Positions 17,823 through 27,941 are shown, counted from the first letter of the stretch. The stretch is 64,000 bases of DNA from Nematocida ironsii (GCA_001642415.1 LTDK01000174.1:1-64000), one strand, 5' to 3'. The notes: generated by a model not told the origin, from the sequence alone. Numbers and translations: made by a program.

Positions 17823-18752
17823 ATGGAACATGAAATAAAACAACAAGAAGCCTCAAAACAAGAAGCAGCCGGATTAGATAGACAAGGATTTCCAGATGAC
17901 CCGCATACATTTGGCAGAAGAGATTATCCAATGGATGGGGAAAGAGACATAATTGTTGTGAAAGAGGTTATTGTTATTAAAGTGGATGATGGAAGCAGCA
18001 CAGCAGTTAACAGCATTATTATGCTTGCCATTGTTTTTGTGGGAACGCAAATTCTAGCATCTGTGTGGAAGAAATACCACTCAAAGTCATTTAATGTAGT
18101 CAACATATCTACACTTGTTTGGTTTCCATTCATAACTGGACTGCTCTCAAAGTCATACTTTTTTATTTCCGTATGGCTTCTAATTGCATTTGCGCATTTA
18201 GTTGCATTTAAAGATGTTTTTATGGGAAGAAGGCCGAAGGTGCTATCTACTAATGTGTACAATATCTATCGAGCAATATTCCAGTGCAGCCTAATTATTT
18301 CAATTTTAGGATATCTTATGGTGGCAGTTGGGTTTTTCAAAGAAAACAGAAAGCTATACAGCGGTGGTGTTCGTTGCCTTATGTTTGTTCTGTACTACTC
18401 TCTGATTATTCGTATAGGGCTAGATATTGTAAGCGAGCGAGCATCAGGAACCATACTTCCATCAAAAACTGCCAAAACTCAAGGAAACTTGTGCCCAATG
18501 TGCCAACAGGAGCTCACGGGCAAAAAAATAACCCTTGGCTGTAAGGAGTCATTCCACATTAATTGCATTAAAAACTGGAAAATACTTGGTAAAAAGGACT
18601 TCTGCCCCTCCTGCAAAGAAAGAGTTGATTTATCAGAAATTGAAATGAACCCATGGCAGAAAAACGAGTACTTATTTACTAAATTCCTGGACTTTACTGG
18701 AAATCTTATCTCAGCATACGCTGTGGTTCAAGGCCTTATTCTTTTTATGTAG
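17823..18752 (+). CDS. RNF121-like multi-pass membrane RING protein
   Basis: 309 residues. Residues about 1-55 are polar. Five or so membrane helices run from about 60 to 210. The C-terminal RING (about 221-262) has C-P-M-C, then I-N-C-I-K-N-W-K-I-L-G-K-K-D-F-C-P-S-C-K-E-R-V-D, with N-P-W-Q-K after it. The I-x-G-W/N-W ... V/I-L-G-K-K ... C-P-x-C-K-E-x-V-D-L ... N-P-W pattern is specific to the RNF121/RNF175 family of ER/Golgi ubiquitin ligases, involved in membrane protein quality control and trafficking. One metal ligand is unusual: the family's C-x-H-x-F-H reads C-K-E-S-F-H, so the first His is Glu. Zinc binding may be weakened, or Glu may serve as the ligand. Confidence 0.9.
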   Translation: MEHEIKQQEASKQEAAGLDRQGFPDDPHTFGRRDYPMDGERDIIVVKEVIVIKVDDGSSTAVNSIIMLAIVFVGTQILASVWKKYHSKSFNVVNISTLVWFPFITGLLSKSYFFISVWLLIAFAHLVAFKDVFMGRRPKVLSTNVYNIYRAIFQCSLIISILGYLMVAVGFFKENRKLYSGGVRCLMFVLYYSLIIRIGLDIVSERASGTILPSKTAKTQGNLCPMCQQELTGKKITLGCKESFHINCIKNWKILGKKDFCPSCKERVDLSEIEMNPWQKNEYLFTKFLDFTGNLISAYAVVQGLILFM

Positions 18753-19224
18753 AATGGCACATAAACCGGAATCAAACAAGCTAATAATTGCTTTTCTGAC
18801 AAATTACAGCGGATAATAGAAAAACTATCTTGAATAAATATTAGTTATCTTCATTTATAAGAGCCAGGGGCAGCATTATTCTATTTTATGCCTTTTTATT
18901 GTGAGTTTTTGATTCTATATATTTATATTAATTTCTTTATACTTTGCTGTGCATATACTAAGAATACAAGAATATACCACAGCCCAAATTTTAATTATTC
19001 TGCTAAATTGATAATTATCCAATAGAAACAGAAATATTGTAAAACTACTAGCAATGTATATAATAAAGAGATCCTGCTACAATTGCACTAATCTAAATAT
19101 AGCCCAACTTTCTACTTTGCTCACTTAATATTTAGAATAGTTAAATGATTACTTGAATTAAATAAGACTCGCCAACAGAAAGAAAAGGATTTATTTTCAG
19201 TAATAGAAGAAATTATTAATTTGT
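18753..19224. other. intergenic upstream of MOT1
   Basis: 472 bp AT-rich spacer; no gene or RNA recognised. Confidence 0.5.
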
Positions 19225-22200
19225 ATGACGAGCATAACCAAACTATTTAAAACGCTTAGAGATGCTCCAAACAAAGGAGTGAAAAGACACATAACCAATG
19301 AAATAGTTGCAATGTATTGCAGCACTCCAGCACTAACCTGCACCCTTTTAGAAGAGCTCTTGTTCCTTTCAGAAAGCAGTGTATGGGAAGACAGGATTTC
19401 CGGCGCGCGTATACTGGAAGAAGTGTTCAAAGCAGGAACCATTTCAGATGCTTTTTCTAGCAAAGAGTATGCATTGGACATTGACATAGATACTGTTCTG
19501 AAATCGCCAAAGTTTCTGGCTACACACTACACGGGAAATGAAACAGTCAGGCCAGGAAAGGACTTTATTGACTTAGAGGACCATAACGTAGTTCTTAGTC
19601 TAAGTGATATAAGCATACCGGGCGCCAAGGCTGGCGAAGGCGGTCTTCTTAGAAGAAGAAAGCAGATCCATAAGATGCAGAAAATAGAAGAGAAAAAGGA
19701 AATTGAGAAAAAGGAGGACTTTTATCAGCACGTTCTAACGAATCTGGAATCTTATGTATGGGAAAAAAGGCACGGGTCTGCGCTGCTGTTGCTGGGTATG
19801 TTTCGAGGGATTCAGGATAGGGATTTATCCATTGTGCCAACAGCTTTTCTGCACTCAAAGGTTTATTTGGAGCCAATGCTGAGGGTTTTGATTCTAGACA
19901 GATTCAATGACTATGAGATGGATATAGCAGTGTCTCCAGTGCGGGAGACTGTGTCCAAGGCGCTTAAAGAGCTGCTTCCATTTATAACACAAAAGACAGT
20001 GAAGGACCTTCTTCATTTGCTCTCTACACTAGGAACGTATGAGGACTGGCAAATAAAATACAGCGGGCTGCTGGGTCTGCAGTATGTGCAGAGCATTATA
20101 GTGCCGGAAGAGCATAAGGAAATAGTTAAGGAGATTTGTAATATATGCTTAAATCTATTGAATGATCTGGATGAAGATGTTAAAAGAATTGCAGCAAGTA
20201 TTCTTACAGGAATAATGGACAGATACTATTCTGTATACGCAGACTGCACAGAGCAGGAAGTGCAAGACAGAATAAATAAGGTTCTTGATGTAGAAGACAT
20301 GATTGAGAAATGCTGGGAGTCATTGGAGGAAGAGGAAGACTTAGCAATCTCAAAGGCAAAAATACTCAGCCTTCTTGAGAAGACGTCACACCAACTAAAA
20401 TATGACCTGCAGGAAATAACTGCGGAAAGATGGAGCTCGGTGCTGGGATTAATTCGAAATCCAATTGATACTGTGCGACAGGCTGTTTTATCTATACTAC
20501 GGATTATGCCCGTGCTTAACCCAGATAGATTCATTGCTTCTCTTCTGTTTAGCATACTTGCAGAGCAGGAGCAGGACATCCTAAACAGCACAGCAGAGCT
20601 ATTTAAAGAAAAAATCGTGGTGCTTAAGATAACAAGTCTGAAAGCAATTATTCACTCTTTCCTGTCTGTAGTATGTACTTCTCATGTTATTGGGACAGGC
20701 GCAGTTTCAAGCCTTAAAATGGAAATAGTTATGGGAGAGTGTGACATATGTGCAACTGATGATGGATGCAAGTCATTAGGTGAAGATTCTGTGATGGCTG
20801 GGAGAGCAGAGCTATTGAAAGTGCTTATAGAGAGCGGCGAGCCGGTTTCAGAGCATATAATTACATTTTTCACAGAGCAAAATAACTCTCTTCCCTACTT
20901 CTCTTTCTTTAAGGCTATTGCAGCAGTTCTGCTTAAGGCACAGTCTACAAAGGATGAAGAGCATGTTTTGATCAAGAGTAAGCTGGTGGACAGTCTTTTA
21001 GAGGACTCAACAGGAAGAGAAAAAAGTGATCTATGCAGAGTAGCACACAGCTTAGTGCGCCACGTATTTAACATGCCCTCTTCAGATGATGCAGATATCA
21101 TGGCATACATCTATAATATACCTACAGCGAATTCGCTTCTCAGGATTCTTGGAAAGGCAATTAAAACAGCACTTCCGAAGTTTACAGACTTCTTTAACAT
21201 AGTAGTAGAGTGTGTGTGTGCACAGGAAGAGAGCAAGCTTATGAACATGGTGTTACAAGAAGTAAATGATAGCAAGAAGATAAAAGTGTCCGAAGACTTT
21301 GAAGAAAAAGAGCCAGAATGGAAGATACTGACTCTGTTTAGAGAAGTAAACAATGCATTCCTAGAAACAGAAGTCTTCTTAGAGTTGAAAAAGAATCTTG
21401 GAAGATGTGCGATTTTCCTGCAGAATACGTTAGAATGCTTTGACTCAATTGAGCATGTGCAGTTTATTTTTGACTATGCAGTAGAGAACAATATGGACAG
21501 AATAGTTAAGTACTTAATATCAAAAAGCTCGAAAAACAACGAAGACTTCTTACTGGCCATAATTAAAAAACTTGAAAAGATTGTTCAAGAGGAAAGTGCT
21601 GACCATACAGAGTTTCTTCTATTCATTTCAAACACAATATCTAGCTCCGAACTGTCGCTTCTTGTTTCCACGGTTTTCCCACTTGTACAGGCAATGAACA
21701 CTCCCTTCCAAGTTGAGGGGCTTAGAGAGCTTGCCTCTAAATCATTTGCCATTGCTTCCCCATCGATGTGGATTCGCACACCAATAGCATGTGGCAGCTC
21801 AGAGCTAGAGCGCGAGATAAGTAGCGCTAGAGAAAGAGTGGACTCTTTAATGAAGTCAGAGGATATCTCCAAGCTAAATATAAATGTAGAACTGCGAGAG
21901 TATCAGAGAAAGGGAGTAGAGTGGATCTGCTTCCTGCGAAAGAGTGGGCTCTCTGGAATGCTTTGTGATGATATGGGTCTGGGTAAAACCATTCAGGTAC
22001 TATCTTTCCTAGCTCTGCACGAAAAAGAGTGTGTAGAAAAGGGAGTTCTAGTGCTCTGTCCTTCTGCACTGACTGGGCATTGGCACATGGAAATTGCATC
22101 AAACTTTCCCACTCTTAGTAGCTGTTCGATAGATGAGTTTTCTGGGAAAGGCATTTGTGTTGCGTCCTTTGATAAGTTCCGGCTTAATTATACAAGGTTT

Positions 22201-23361
22201 GTATCGCACAGCTGGTTCTATCTTGTGCTGGACGAAGGGCACATAATTCGAAATGCAAATACTCTTCTTCACCAGCGTGTGAAGATGATCAGAGCAGAAA
22301 GCAAACTTCTTCTAAGTGGTACGCCAATACAAAACACAGTGGGTGAGCTATGGGCGCTTTTTGATATCCTGATGCCAGGATTCCTTGGAAAGGAAAAGGA
22401 CTTTTCGAAGGAGTACATTAAGCCAATTGAAAAGGCCCGGGAGGGAAAAGGCACCCCGCATGAGGCAGAAATCGCAAAGGTAAAACTGGAGGACTTACAT
22501 CGGTCAGTTCTTCCCTTTATTCTTCGGAGAATGAAAGAGACAGTCCTGTCCGACCTCCCACCGAAAGTCATATCTGACATCTATGTTGACCTTGAGGAGA
22601 TGCAGCAGAAGGTATATAATGAGATTTCTGCGAATGGAGAGGCCGGCGGGGAGTACGGGAAGACTACTCCTACATCTGGAAACTTCTCTCTGCTTTCTCG
22701 CCTGATTAAAACATGCTCACACCTTTCGCTTCTTACAGGAGCAGAAGTTCCAAGCATTCTCACAGGAAAAGAAAAGAATTCGGCTTCCTCTGGAAAAGTC
22801 CTTGCACTGCTGGACCTTCTCAAAGTTATGGTGAATAACAACAAAGTGCTTATTTTCTGCCAGTATAAGGCAACAATTGACAGGCTTATAAAGGAAGTAG
22901 GAATTGCCTTACCAGAAGCCAAGTGGCTCCGATTGGATGGAACCGTCAAGGGTGATGACCGATCTGCGCTTGCCAAAAAGTTCAACTCTGATCCCGAAAT
23001 ATCTATTATGTATCTCACTACGCATGCCGGGGGTCTAGGGCTTAACTTAACAGGCGCCGACTCTGTTATATTTTTTGAGCACGACTGGAACCCAATGATG
23101 GACCTCCAGGCAATGGATCGTGCGCACAGAATAGGCCAGAAAAAGTCTGTGAATGTCTTCCGTCTTATCTCAAAGAATACAATTGAAGAGAGTATTATGT
23201 CTCTACAGCGATTTAAGAACTATATTGCTAGCACAGTTGTTAACCAGCAGAATGTTGAGATTGAAAGCATGGATACGTCGAATGCACTGGAAAGACTTAC
23301 CCGAGAAAAACTTCCAAAGGAAAAAGCATCACGTGAAGAAGAGTATCACGACTTTATATAG
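19225..23361 (+). CDS. MOT1: Mot1/BTAF1, TBP-removing Snf2 ATPase
   Basis: 1378 residues. About 1-850 is an array of HEAT-type helical repeats that in the family grips TATA-binding protein. The Snf2 motor follows: L-R-E-Y-Q-R-K-G-V-E-W (about 890), Walker A D-D-M-G-L-G-K-T (about 913), D-E-G-H-I-I-R-N (about 1002; DEGH is typical of Mot1), S-G-T-P-I-Q-N with the Mot1-like L-M-P-G-F-L-G, and A-H-R-I-G-Q-K near 1300. After it comes the family tail R-F-K-N-Y-I-A-S-T-V-V-N-Q-Q-N. The enzyme uses ATP to strip TBP from DNA and so redistributes it among promoters. Shorter than yeast Mot1 (1867), mainly in the HEAT part and linkers, as is usual in microsporidia. All helicase motifs look intact. Confidence 0.97.
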   Translation: MTSITKLFKTLRDAPNKGVKRHITNEIVAMYCSTPALTCTLLEELLFLSESSVWEDRISGARILEEVFKAGTISDAFSSKEYALDIDIDTVLKSPKFLATHYTGNETVRPGKDFIDLEDHNVVLSLSDISIPGAKAGEGGLLRRRKQIHKMQKIEEKKEIEKKEDFYQHVLTNLESYVWEKRHGSALLLLGMFRGIQDRDLSIVPTAFLHSKVYLEPMLRVLILDRFNDYEMDIAVSPVRETVSKALKELLPFITQKTVKDLLHLLSTLGTYEDWQIKYSGLLGLQYVQSIIVPEEHKEIVKEICNICLNLLNDLDEDVKRIAASILTGIMDRYYSVYADCTEQEVQDRINKVLDVEDMIEKCWESLEEEEDLAISKAKILSLLEKTSHQLKYDLQEITAERWSSVLGLIRNPIDTVRQAVLSILRIMPVLNPDRFIASLLFSILAEQEQDILNSTAELFKEKIVVLKITSLKAIIHSFLSVVCTSHVIGTGAVSSLKMEIVMGECDICATDDGCKSLGEDSVMAGRAELLKVLIESGEPVSEHIITFFTEQNNSLPYFSFFKAIAAVLLKAQSTKDEEHVLIKSKLVDSLLEDSTGREKSDLCRVAHSLVRHVFNMPSSDDADIMAYIYNIPTANSLLRILGKAIKTALPKFTDFFNIVVECVCAQEESKLMNMVLQEVNDSKKIKVSEDFEEKEPEWKILTLFREVNNAFLETEVFLELKKNLGRCAIFLQNTLECFDSIEHVQFIFDYAVENNMDRIVKYLISKSSKNNEDFLLAIIKKLEKIVQEESADHTEFLLFISNTISSSELSLLVSTVFPLVQAMNTPFQVEGLRELASKSFAIASPSMWIRTPIACGSSELEREISSARERVDSLMKSEDISKLNINVELREYQRKGVEWICFLRKSGLSGMLCDDMGLGKTIQVLSFLALHEKECVEKGVLVLCPSALTGHWHMEIASNFPTLSSCSIDEFSGKGICVASFDKFRLNYTRFVSHSWFYLVLDEGHIIRNANTLLHQRVKMIRAESKLLLSGTPIQNTVGELWALFDILMPGFLGKEKDFSKEYIKPIEKAREGKGTPHEAEIAKVKLEDLHRSVLPFILRRMKETVLSDLPPKVISDIYVDLEEMQQKVYNEISANGEAGGEYGKTTPTSGNFSLLSRLIKTCSHLSLLTGAEVPSILTGKEKNSASSGKVLALLDLLKVMVNNNKVLIFCQYKATIDRLIKEVGIALPEAKWLRLDGTVKGDDRSALAKKFNSDPEISIMYLTTHAGGLGLNLTGADSVIFFEHDWNPMMDLQAMDRAHRIGQKKSVNVFRLISKNTIEESIMSLQRFKNYIASTVVNQQNVEIESMDTSNALERLTREKLPKEKASREEEYHDFI

Positions 23362-23594
23362 GCCCTATTTACCACACAAACAATAAATTTCTTTACTTCA
23401 TTCTGTCTTTAATTCACATCAGAATAAATACAAATATGTAATTTCTCTTAAATTAAATCTTAAATCTTAACCCGTACTCGGAAATATTTTCTATTAAATA
23501 TTCTTTGTACAACTTTGCAATTTATCTGTTAAACTTGTTTTTGTTTATATTAATCCGAGTTGTTTGGATTGTCATATTTAATTCAACACTTCAA

Positions 23595-23605
23595 TAACCC
23601 GAATT
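23595..23605 (+). promoter_or_regulatory. TAACCCGAATT element upstream of CDC20
   Basis: Core CCCGAA sits 16-26 bases before the Cdc20-like start codon. It is one of few copies of the CGGG element at a typical promoter distance. Confidence 0.4.
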
Positions 23606-23620
23606 GTTTATTTACAAACA

Positions 23621-24718
23621 ATGCGGAGATTTGCGTTCGTTTCTGAACAGCCTCCTATCTCAAGCGAGGATCTTCTAAGAAAGCACATGTATCCACAAGA
23701 CTCCCAGATGCTTTCTCATGAGTACGAAAAAATACTCGCAGGCAGGCAAATTATTCCAAGTTTTGAAGGGGCACAGTATATCTTCAGGGAAAAGAAGACT
23801 GCCCCAATTAGAATAACTCGTGTAAATGGACTGGCTGATGATTTCTACAGCAGTTTGCTAGACTGGCAGGGGAGCAGCATAGCATTTGCACTTGATGAAA
23901 GAATTTTTGTCCAAAACTTTTTAACAGGAAAAACTCGCCTACTTGCGCGCTTGAGCAATGCGTACATAACTTCTGTAAAGATATCGCCCACAGGAAACAC
24001 AATCTGCGCAGGAACATGTACAGGAGACATTGCTATAATTGACATGGAAGGAAAGATACTTGCAAAAAGACATTTGCACAAGTCCAGGATAGGTGCAATG
24101 GAGTGGAATGGCAGGCAGGCTGTTACAGGAAGCAGAGATAGAACAATCAAAACAATTGATATTAGAGTTCTTGAAGAGACCCAAAGCATCTCCCTGCACA
24201 CACAAGAGGTGTGTGGCCTGGCATACTCCCCGTCAAAAGACTATCTAGCAACCGGAGGCAATGACAACAAGGTATTTATAGTAGACAACCGCACGAGCAC
24301 CCCAATACATATCCTTTCCGCGCACAAGGCAGCAGTAAAGGCACTTGGCTGGTGTCCAGACAAGTTGGACACACTTGCCACGGGAGGAGGAACAGCCGAT
24401 AGAACAGTTAAAATATGGAACTTATCTGGCGCAAAGGAAGCCCTCCTTGATTCAATAGACTATGGCTCGCAGGTATGCAACATACGGTGGACCAAAAAGA
24501 ACGAAATACTCACAACACATGGGTACACCCAGAACGACGTGCGAATTTTAGACATGACAAAAAACAAGCAGACACATATCTTTGAGGGCCACAGAAACAG
24601 AGTAATTCATTTTGGAATGAGTTCAGAGGAAGAATACTTTGCAACAGGTTCTGGCGATGAAACTGTTTGTATCTGGAGGGCGCGAGAGAATGACTTGACA
24701 AACTTTTTAGTCAGGTAG
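23621..24718 (+). CDS. Cdc20/Cdh1-type APC/C activator
   Basis: 365 residues, mostly a seven-blade WD40 propeller (about 70-355). Diagnostic family stretches are H-K-A-A-V-K-A-L-G-W-C-P, A-T-G-G-G-T-A-D-R-T-V-K-I-W, and L-D-S-I-D-Y-G-S-Q-V-C with T-T-H-G-Y next to it. The short N-terminus has G-R-Q-I-I-P-S (about 41-47), in the place and shape of the C-box (D-R-F/Y-I-P). The last residues L-V-R stand where the IR tail would be; the usual I-R is altered. Such proteins bring substrates with D-box/KEN degrons to the anaphase-promoting complex. Cdc20 versus Cdh1 cannot be settled; the N-terminus is shorter than in either yeast protein. Two genes downstream on the same strand lies a Mad3/BubR1-like protein, whose relatives inhibit Cdc20. 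Confidence 0.93.
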   Translation: MRRFAFVSEQPPISSEDLLRKHMYPQDSQMLSHEYEKILAGRQIIPSFEGAQYIFREKKTAPIRITRVNGLADDFYSSLLDWQGSSIAFALDERIFVQNFLTGKTRLLARLSNAYITSVKISPTGNTICAGTCTGDIAIIDMEGKILAKRHLHKSRIGAMEWNGRQAVTGSRDRTIKTIDIRVLEETQSISLHTQEVCGLAYSPSKDYLATGGNDNKVFIVDNRTSTPIHILSAHKAAVKALGWCPDKLDTLATGGGTADRTVKIWNLSGAKEALLDSIDYGSQVCNIRWTKKNEILTTHGYTQNDVRILDMTKNKQTHIFEGHRNRVIHFGMSSEEEYFATGSGDETVCIWRARENDLTNFLVR

Positions 24719-24783
24719 CCAATCAGCCGTGTTTATTTGTTGTTTCATCATCCTTAAATAAATCGAGTTTCAAAAATAACTTT

Positions 24784-25383
24784 ATGGATTCTAACAAGCC
24801 CGTTGAAGACAGAAATAATAAAAAGTTTGACCTTTTGGACCTCTCAGAGTATGACTACATCTATAAACCAGAGCCGTCTTTTGAGCCAGAGTTTAACTTT
24901 TCAATGACAAATGAGACAAAATTCTCATCTGCTGCGCCGGCAGAACCTGCGGAAGCAAACAGGTATTTTCTTGATGAACAGTTCTCAACATATGCTGCGC
25001 ATCCGCCTTCCTCGCACGTGCATGCGCAGCAGGCAAAAGAAAAGTCAGTCAATTACTTTAGCACAAACAATACCAGAGCCAGCCCAGACCAAGGGTATCT
25101 TTCATTCAGTAGTCCCTCCGAAACACGGCCAACCCATAGAAACGAGTATGATTACTATCCCCCGGGCAGTGAGCATGCCGTATTTGTCAATGCCAACCAA
25201 TATCAGTACATAAAAAGAAGAAAGGAACGGCGCGACTATCTCGACACTCTAGAGAAGAAAACAAATGCAGCGTACCAGCATGAAAGCCGGCACAAGCATG
25301 CTATGAAGCGGCCAAGGGCACCTTCTGGGAGGTTTCTTACCAAAGAAGAGGCATTCTTAGAAGACCCGGCAAGCAAAGAATAA
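24784..25383 (+). CDS. HAP2: NF-YA / Hap2, CCAAT-binding factor subunit
   Basis: 199 residues. The C-terminal core (about 137-193) matches the CBFB/NF-YA domain: V-F-V-N-A-N-Q-Y-Q-Y-I-K-R-R for association with the NF-YB/C pair, a linker, then H-E-S-R-H-K-H-A-M-K-R-P-R, the DNA-binding signature, and G-R-F-L-T. It should act in the nucleus as the sequence-specific subunit of the CCAAT trimer. The N-terminal 130 residues are acidic then Ser/Pro-rich and probably disordered. The NF-YB/NF-YC partners are not in this window. The linker between the two half-domains is a few residues longer than the consensus. The next gene starts 25 bp after the stop. Confidence 0.95.
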   Translation: MDSNKPVEDRNNKKFDLLDLSEYDYIYKPEPSFEPEFNFSMTNETKFSSAAPAEPAEANRYFLDEQFSTYAAHPPSSHVHAQQAKEKSVNYFSTNNTRASPDQGYLSFSSPSETRPTHRNEYDYYPPGSEHAVFVNANQYQYIKRRKERRDYLDTLEKKTNAAYQHESRHKHAMKRPRAPSGRFLTKEEAFLEDPASKE

Positions 25384-25408
25384 ATATGCTATCATATGAA
25401 TTTTTTTA

Positions 25409-27151
25409 ATGGGGATTATACTGGAGAATGATTCAGTACAGGATAAACAGCTGGGAAATGCCATTATGCACTACATGGACATTCCATATTTCCATAACAA
25501 CACGTGGTATCTCTCTCTTTGGAAGAGGCTGTACCAACTGAAGCCGTCCTCTGAGATTCTCTTTCTTATGCGAATGAAAGGTATTGGATTGCTAAGCTCA
25601 TGGATATATTTGGAATTGCACGAACATTTTGTAAAGAAGGGGTGCAAATCGTGTGCACACGTTGTGCTGGTAGAGGGCATCAAAGCGCAGGCACACCCGA
25701 TAGAATTGCTTGAGGAGAAGGTAAACTACTCAATCCAAAAGGAACATTCATTGGAAAAGCCTGATAGAATAAGGCTGTTTGGAAGAGAATGGGTCTGCAT
25801 TGTGGAATACATGAATCTGGCAGATCTTCTTCAAAAGGAGGGCGAGTGCATTGCGTACATGGAGTACAGAATTATACAGCACAGCAGAAAAAGAAAGAAA
25901 ATAGATGAAGAGGAGACAGAAAAGGGTTTGAATGAAGTTTCTCTTTTATTTGGAAGGTCTAAGGGGAGATCTTCAAAGGGCAAAGACAAAGAAGAAAATG
26001 AGCCAGAAATAGGCGATCTATCGGACTTTTTGGTAAAACGAAAAAAACAGGATATTTCTGACCAAAGTGATGCAATATTAGAGAGCGCATCTCCAAATCA
26101 AGATACACTAGAAGAAACAGCCAGAACTACAACAGCACACAATACACAAGAAACGCCTTTTTTGTGCAGTGCACAGGAGGAGGGAAATAGGTCTCTTGAC
26201 ATAAATGAATTAAGTCTTCCATACACGGATAATATACAGGAAGTGTACACAGAAGCATTTACAAAAATAGCAGAGGAGCAGGACAAAATAGCAACTGAAG
26301 ACCAAGAATTCTTAATAAGCAACCCGCCAAACCAACCAGAGCCAGCTGAAACTCTCTCAAAAGCTATCAATATGGACGTGCTTGAGGGGAAGAGTGAGCT
26401 GTGTCGCCGGCAGAGTATTCTTAGCGATGGTTCATTATTTGGAAACCCCATGGTGGGCAGCAAGCTTGTTATTAAAGAAATGCTTTATATTGTCAAGAAG
26501 CAGCTCGGCGGATCATCCTTTCTGGTTACTCGCATAGCCAGTCTGGGAGATGGAAATATAACCCTCAATGCTAGAGACTATGCGTTGCAGTGCATTGAGA
26601 ATGTATCAGAGTATAGTATATCAAAAGAACTGGAGCAGACTGGGCACAGTATTCCAATAGAAGTAGCAGTCAATTACTCAGATAAGCTCATTGCTCTATC
26701 TGCTTATAAAGAAATGGGCTCTTTAGATAGGGCTGTGCATCTTATCACAGAAAAAACTGGATATATTTCTGAAATTCTATCAGCACACTACATAAAGGAA
26801 ATTCTTCAGATAGGAATAGCCCTGCACAAAATTGGATATGACATATCAGGATGCGTTCTAAAGGATTTTGTACTGGCAGTTGACAACGGACAGATATCAA
26901 TACGGCTGGCGGTGTACAAGAATATTCGCGTGGGAACTGCTTTTACAGTAGATGAATGCAAAGTATTTGCAGATATTCTTAAAAACACTCGCATAGAGAA
27001 TACGCAGACACTACTCACGCACACACTCCCACCCGCAGAGTGGCTGCTTAAACTTACAGCATACACAGCGCAAAAGAAAGAAGCCGCCCTGCTGCAGAGT
27101 CTCTTTATTACTCAGGAGGTGTGTATATATGAAGAGGCCCAGCTGGTGTGA
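25409..27151 (+). CDS. Mad3/BubR1-like checkpoint protein with degenerate kinase domain
   Basis: 580 residues. About 20-110 fits the Mad3/Bub1 homology region I (TPR): Y-F-H-N-N-T-W-Y-L-S-L-W, M-K-G-I-G-L-L-S-S-W-I-Y-L-E-L, then V-E-G-I-K-A-Q-A-H-P-I-E-L-L. About 150-340 is acidic and disordered. About 349-545 resembles a Bub1-type kinase lobe (G-S-K-L-V-I-K-E-M-L-Y-I-V-K, A-L-H-K-I-G-Y-D), but the catalytic loop H-G-D-x-K-x-x-N is replaced by I-S-G-C-V-L-K-D-F-V and no glycine loop or DFG is visible, so it should be inactive. These proteins hold Cdc20 inhibited until chromosomes attach. I did not see a KEN box. An upstream ATG opens an eight-codon ORF whose TAA shares a base with the start (TAATG). 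Confidence 0.75.
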   Translation: MGIILENDSVQDKQLGNAIMHYMDIPYFHNNTWYLSLWKRLYQLKPSSEILFLMRMKGIGLLSSWIYLELHEHFVKKGCKSCAHVVLVEGIKAQAHPIELLEEKVNYSIQKEHSLEKPDRIRLFGREWVCIVEYMNLADLLQKEGECIAYMEYRIIQHSRKRKKIDEEETEKGLNEVSLLFGRSKGRSSKGKDKEENEPEIGDLSDFLVKRKKQDISDQSDAILESASPNQDTLEETARTTTAHNTQETPFLCSAQEEGNRSLDINELSLPYTDNIQEVYTEAFTKIAEEQDKIATEDQEFLISNPPNQPEPAETLSKAINMDVLEGKSELCRRQSILSDGSLFGNPMVGSKLVIKEMLYIVKKQLGGSSFLVTRIASLGDGNITLNARDYALQCIENVSEYSISKELEQTGHSIPIEVAVNYSDKLIALSAYKEMGSLDRAVHLITEKTGYISEILSAHYIKEILQIGIALHKIGYDISGCVLKDFVLAVDNGQISIRLAVYKNIRVGTAFTVDECKVFADILKNTRIENTQTLLTHTLPPAEWLLKLTAYTAQKKEAALLQSLFITQEVCIYEEAQLV

Positions 27152-27367
27152 GTGAATTGCAGTGATTGTTCAGTGAGAAGTAATGGGCCTAAAGTCCGTT
27201 GTAAATAAATGGATACTAAATTATTAACACACAGTGTTCTCACAGAATAACATACAAGTATGTACAGCACACTCTTATATATACTATTTATAGATTTAAA
27301 TGCGGTGAAGTGAATATTTAAAATATAATACCGCTGTGACAGTGTATGTATGTTGAATATATTGTGA

Positions 27368-27439
27368 TCCCTTGTGGTCTAGTGGCTAGGATTTCGCGTT
27401 TTCACCGCGACGGCCGGGGTTCAATTCCCCGCAAGGGAA
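27368..27439 (+). tRNA. tRNA-Glu (anticodon UUC)
   Basis: 72-nt cloverleaf with no intron. Acceptor TCCCTTG pairs with CAAGGGA and the discriminator is A. The anticodon stem is TCGCG/CGCGA with loop TTTTCAC, giving TTC. The T arm is CGGGG-TTCAATT-CCCCG. A T6 run follows four bases later as a Pol III stop. Confidence 0.97.
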
Positions 27440-27442
27440 CTC

Positions 27443-27448
27443 TTTTTT
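27443..27448 (+). terminator. Pol III T6 terminator of tRNA-Glu
   Basis: Six T residues beginning four bases after the discriminator base. Confidence 0.85.
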
Positions 27449-27941
27449 GCACAAACCCATTTATACTTTCTTTTACATTACAAATATATGGTTTGACTCA
27501 ATATATACATTTCTAACCCACCCATACCTACCATACTCCTATTTTACCTGCCGCCTGAATCCAATTATAACCCTATAATCAATTTTTCAAGCAAATTATG
27601 CTGTATAACTCAATTACTTATTTAAAGGCAATACGCGATCTTTATTGCTGGCTTTTAAGTGAGTATTTTGACTTTTAATGCCCGAAATTTAAGATATTTA
27701 CTTATGTATACATCCCATTGAATTTGCAGTAGTCTGTAAGTTAGTACGTGATTATAGCCCACATATTATAATTTCAACAAATATTATACTCATAAATATT
27801 TTAGTATATGCCAGAAATTTGCTCATAGAATATGTATTTGAGTTTTATAAATGTATGTGCACTGCTAGCCATACTACACCTGTTTATTTACTGCTGCGCT
27901 GTATAGTGAACATACAAAGAAAATAGAAATAGAACTGTTTA
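27449..27941. other. intergenic between tRNA-Glu and uS4
   Basis: 493 bp AT-rich spacer with a GCCCGAAATTT motif at 27680-27690. No gene seen. Confidence 0.5.

Noticed and set aside
19649..23018. Several long antisense frames across MOT1
   Set aside because: Low-complexity Ser/Leu shadows of a strong coding gene; no homology.
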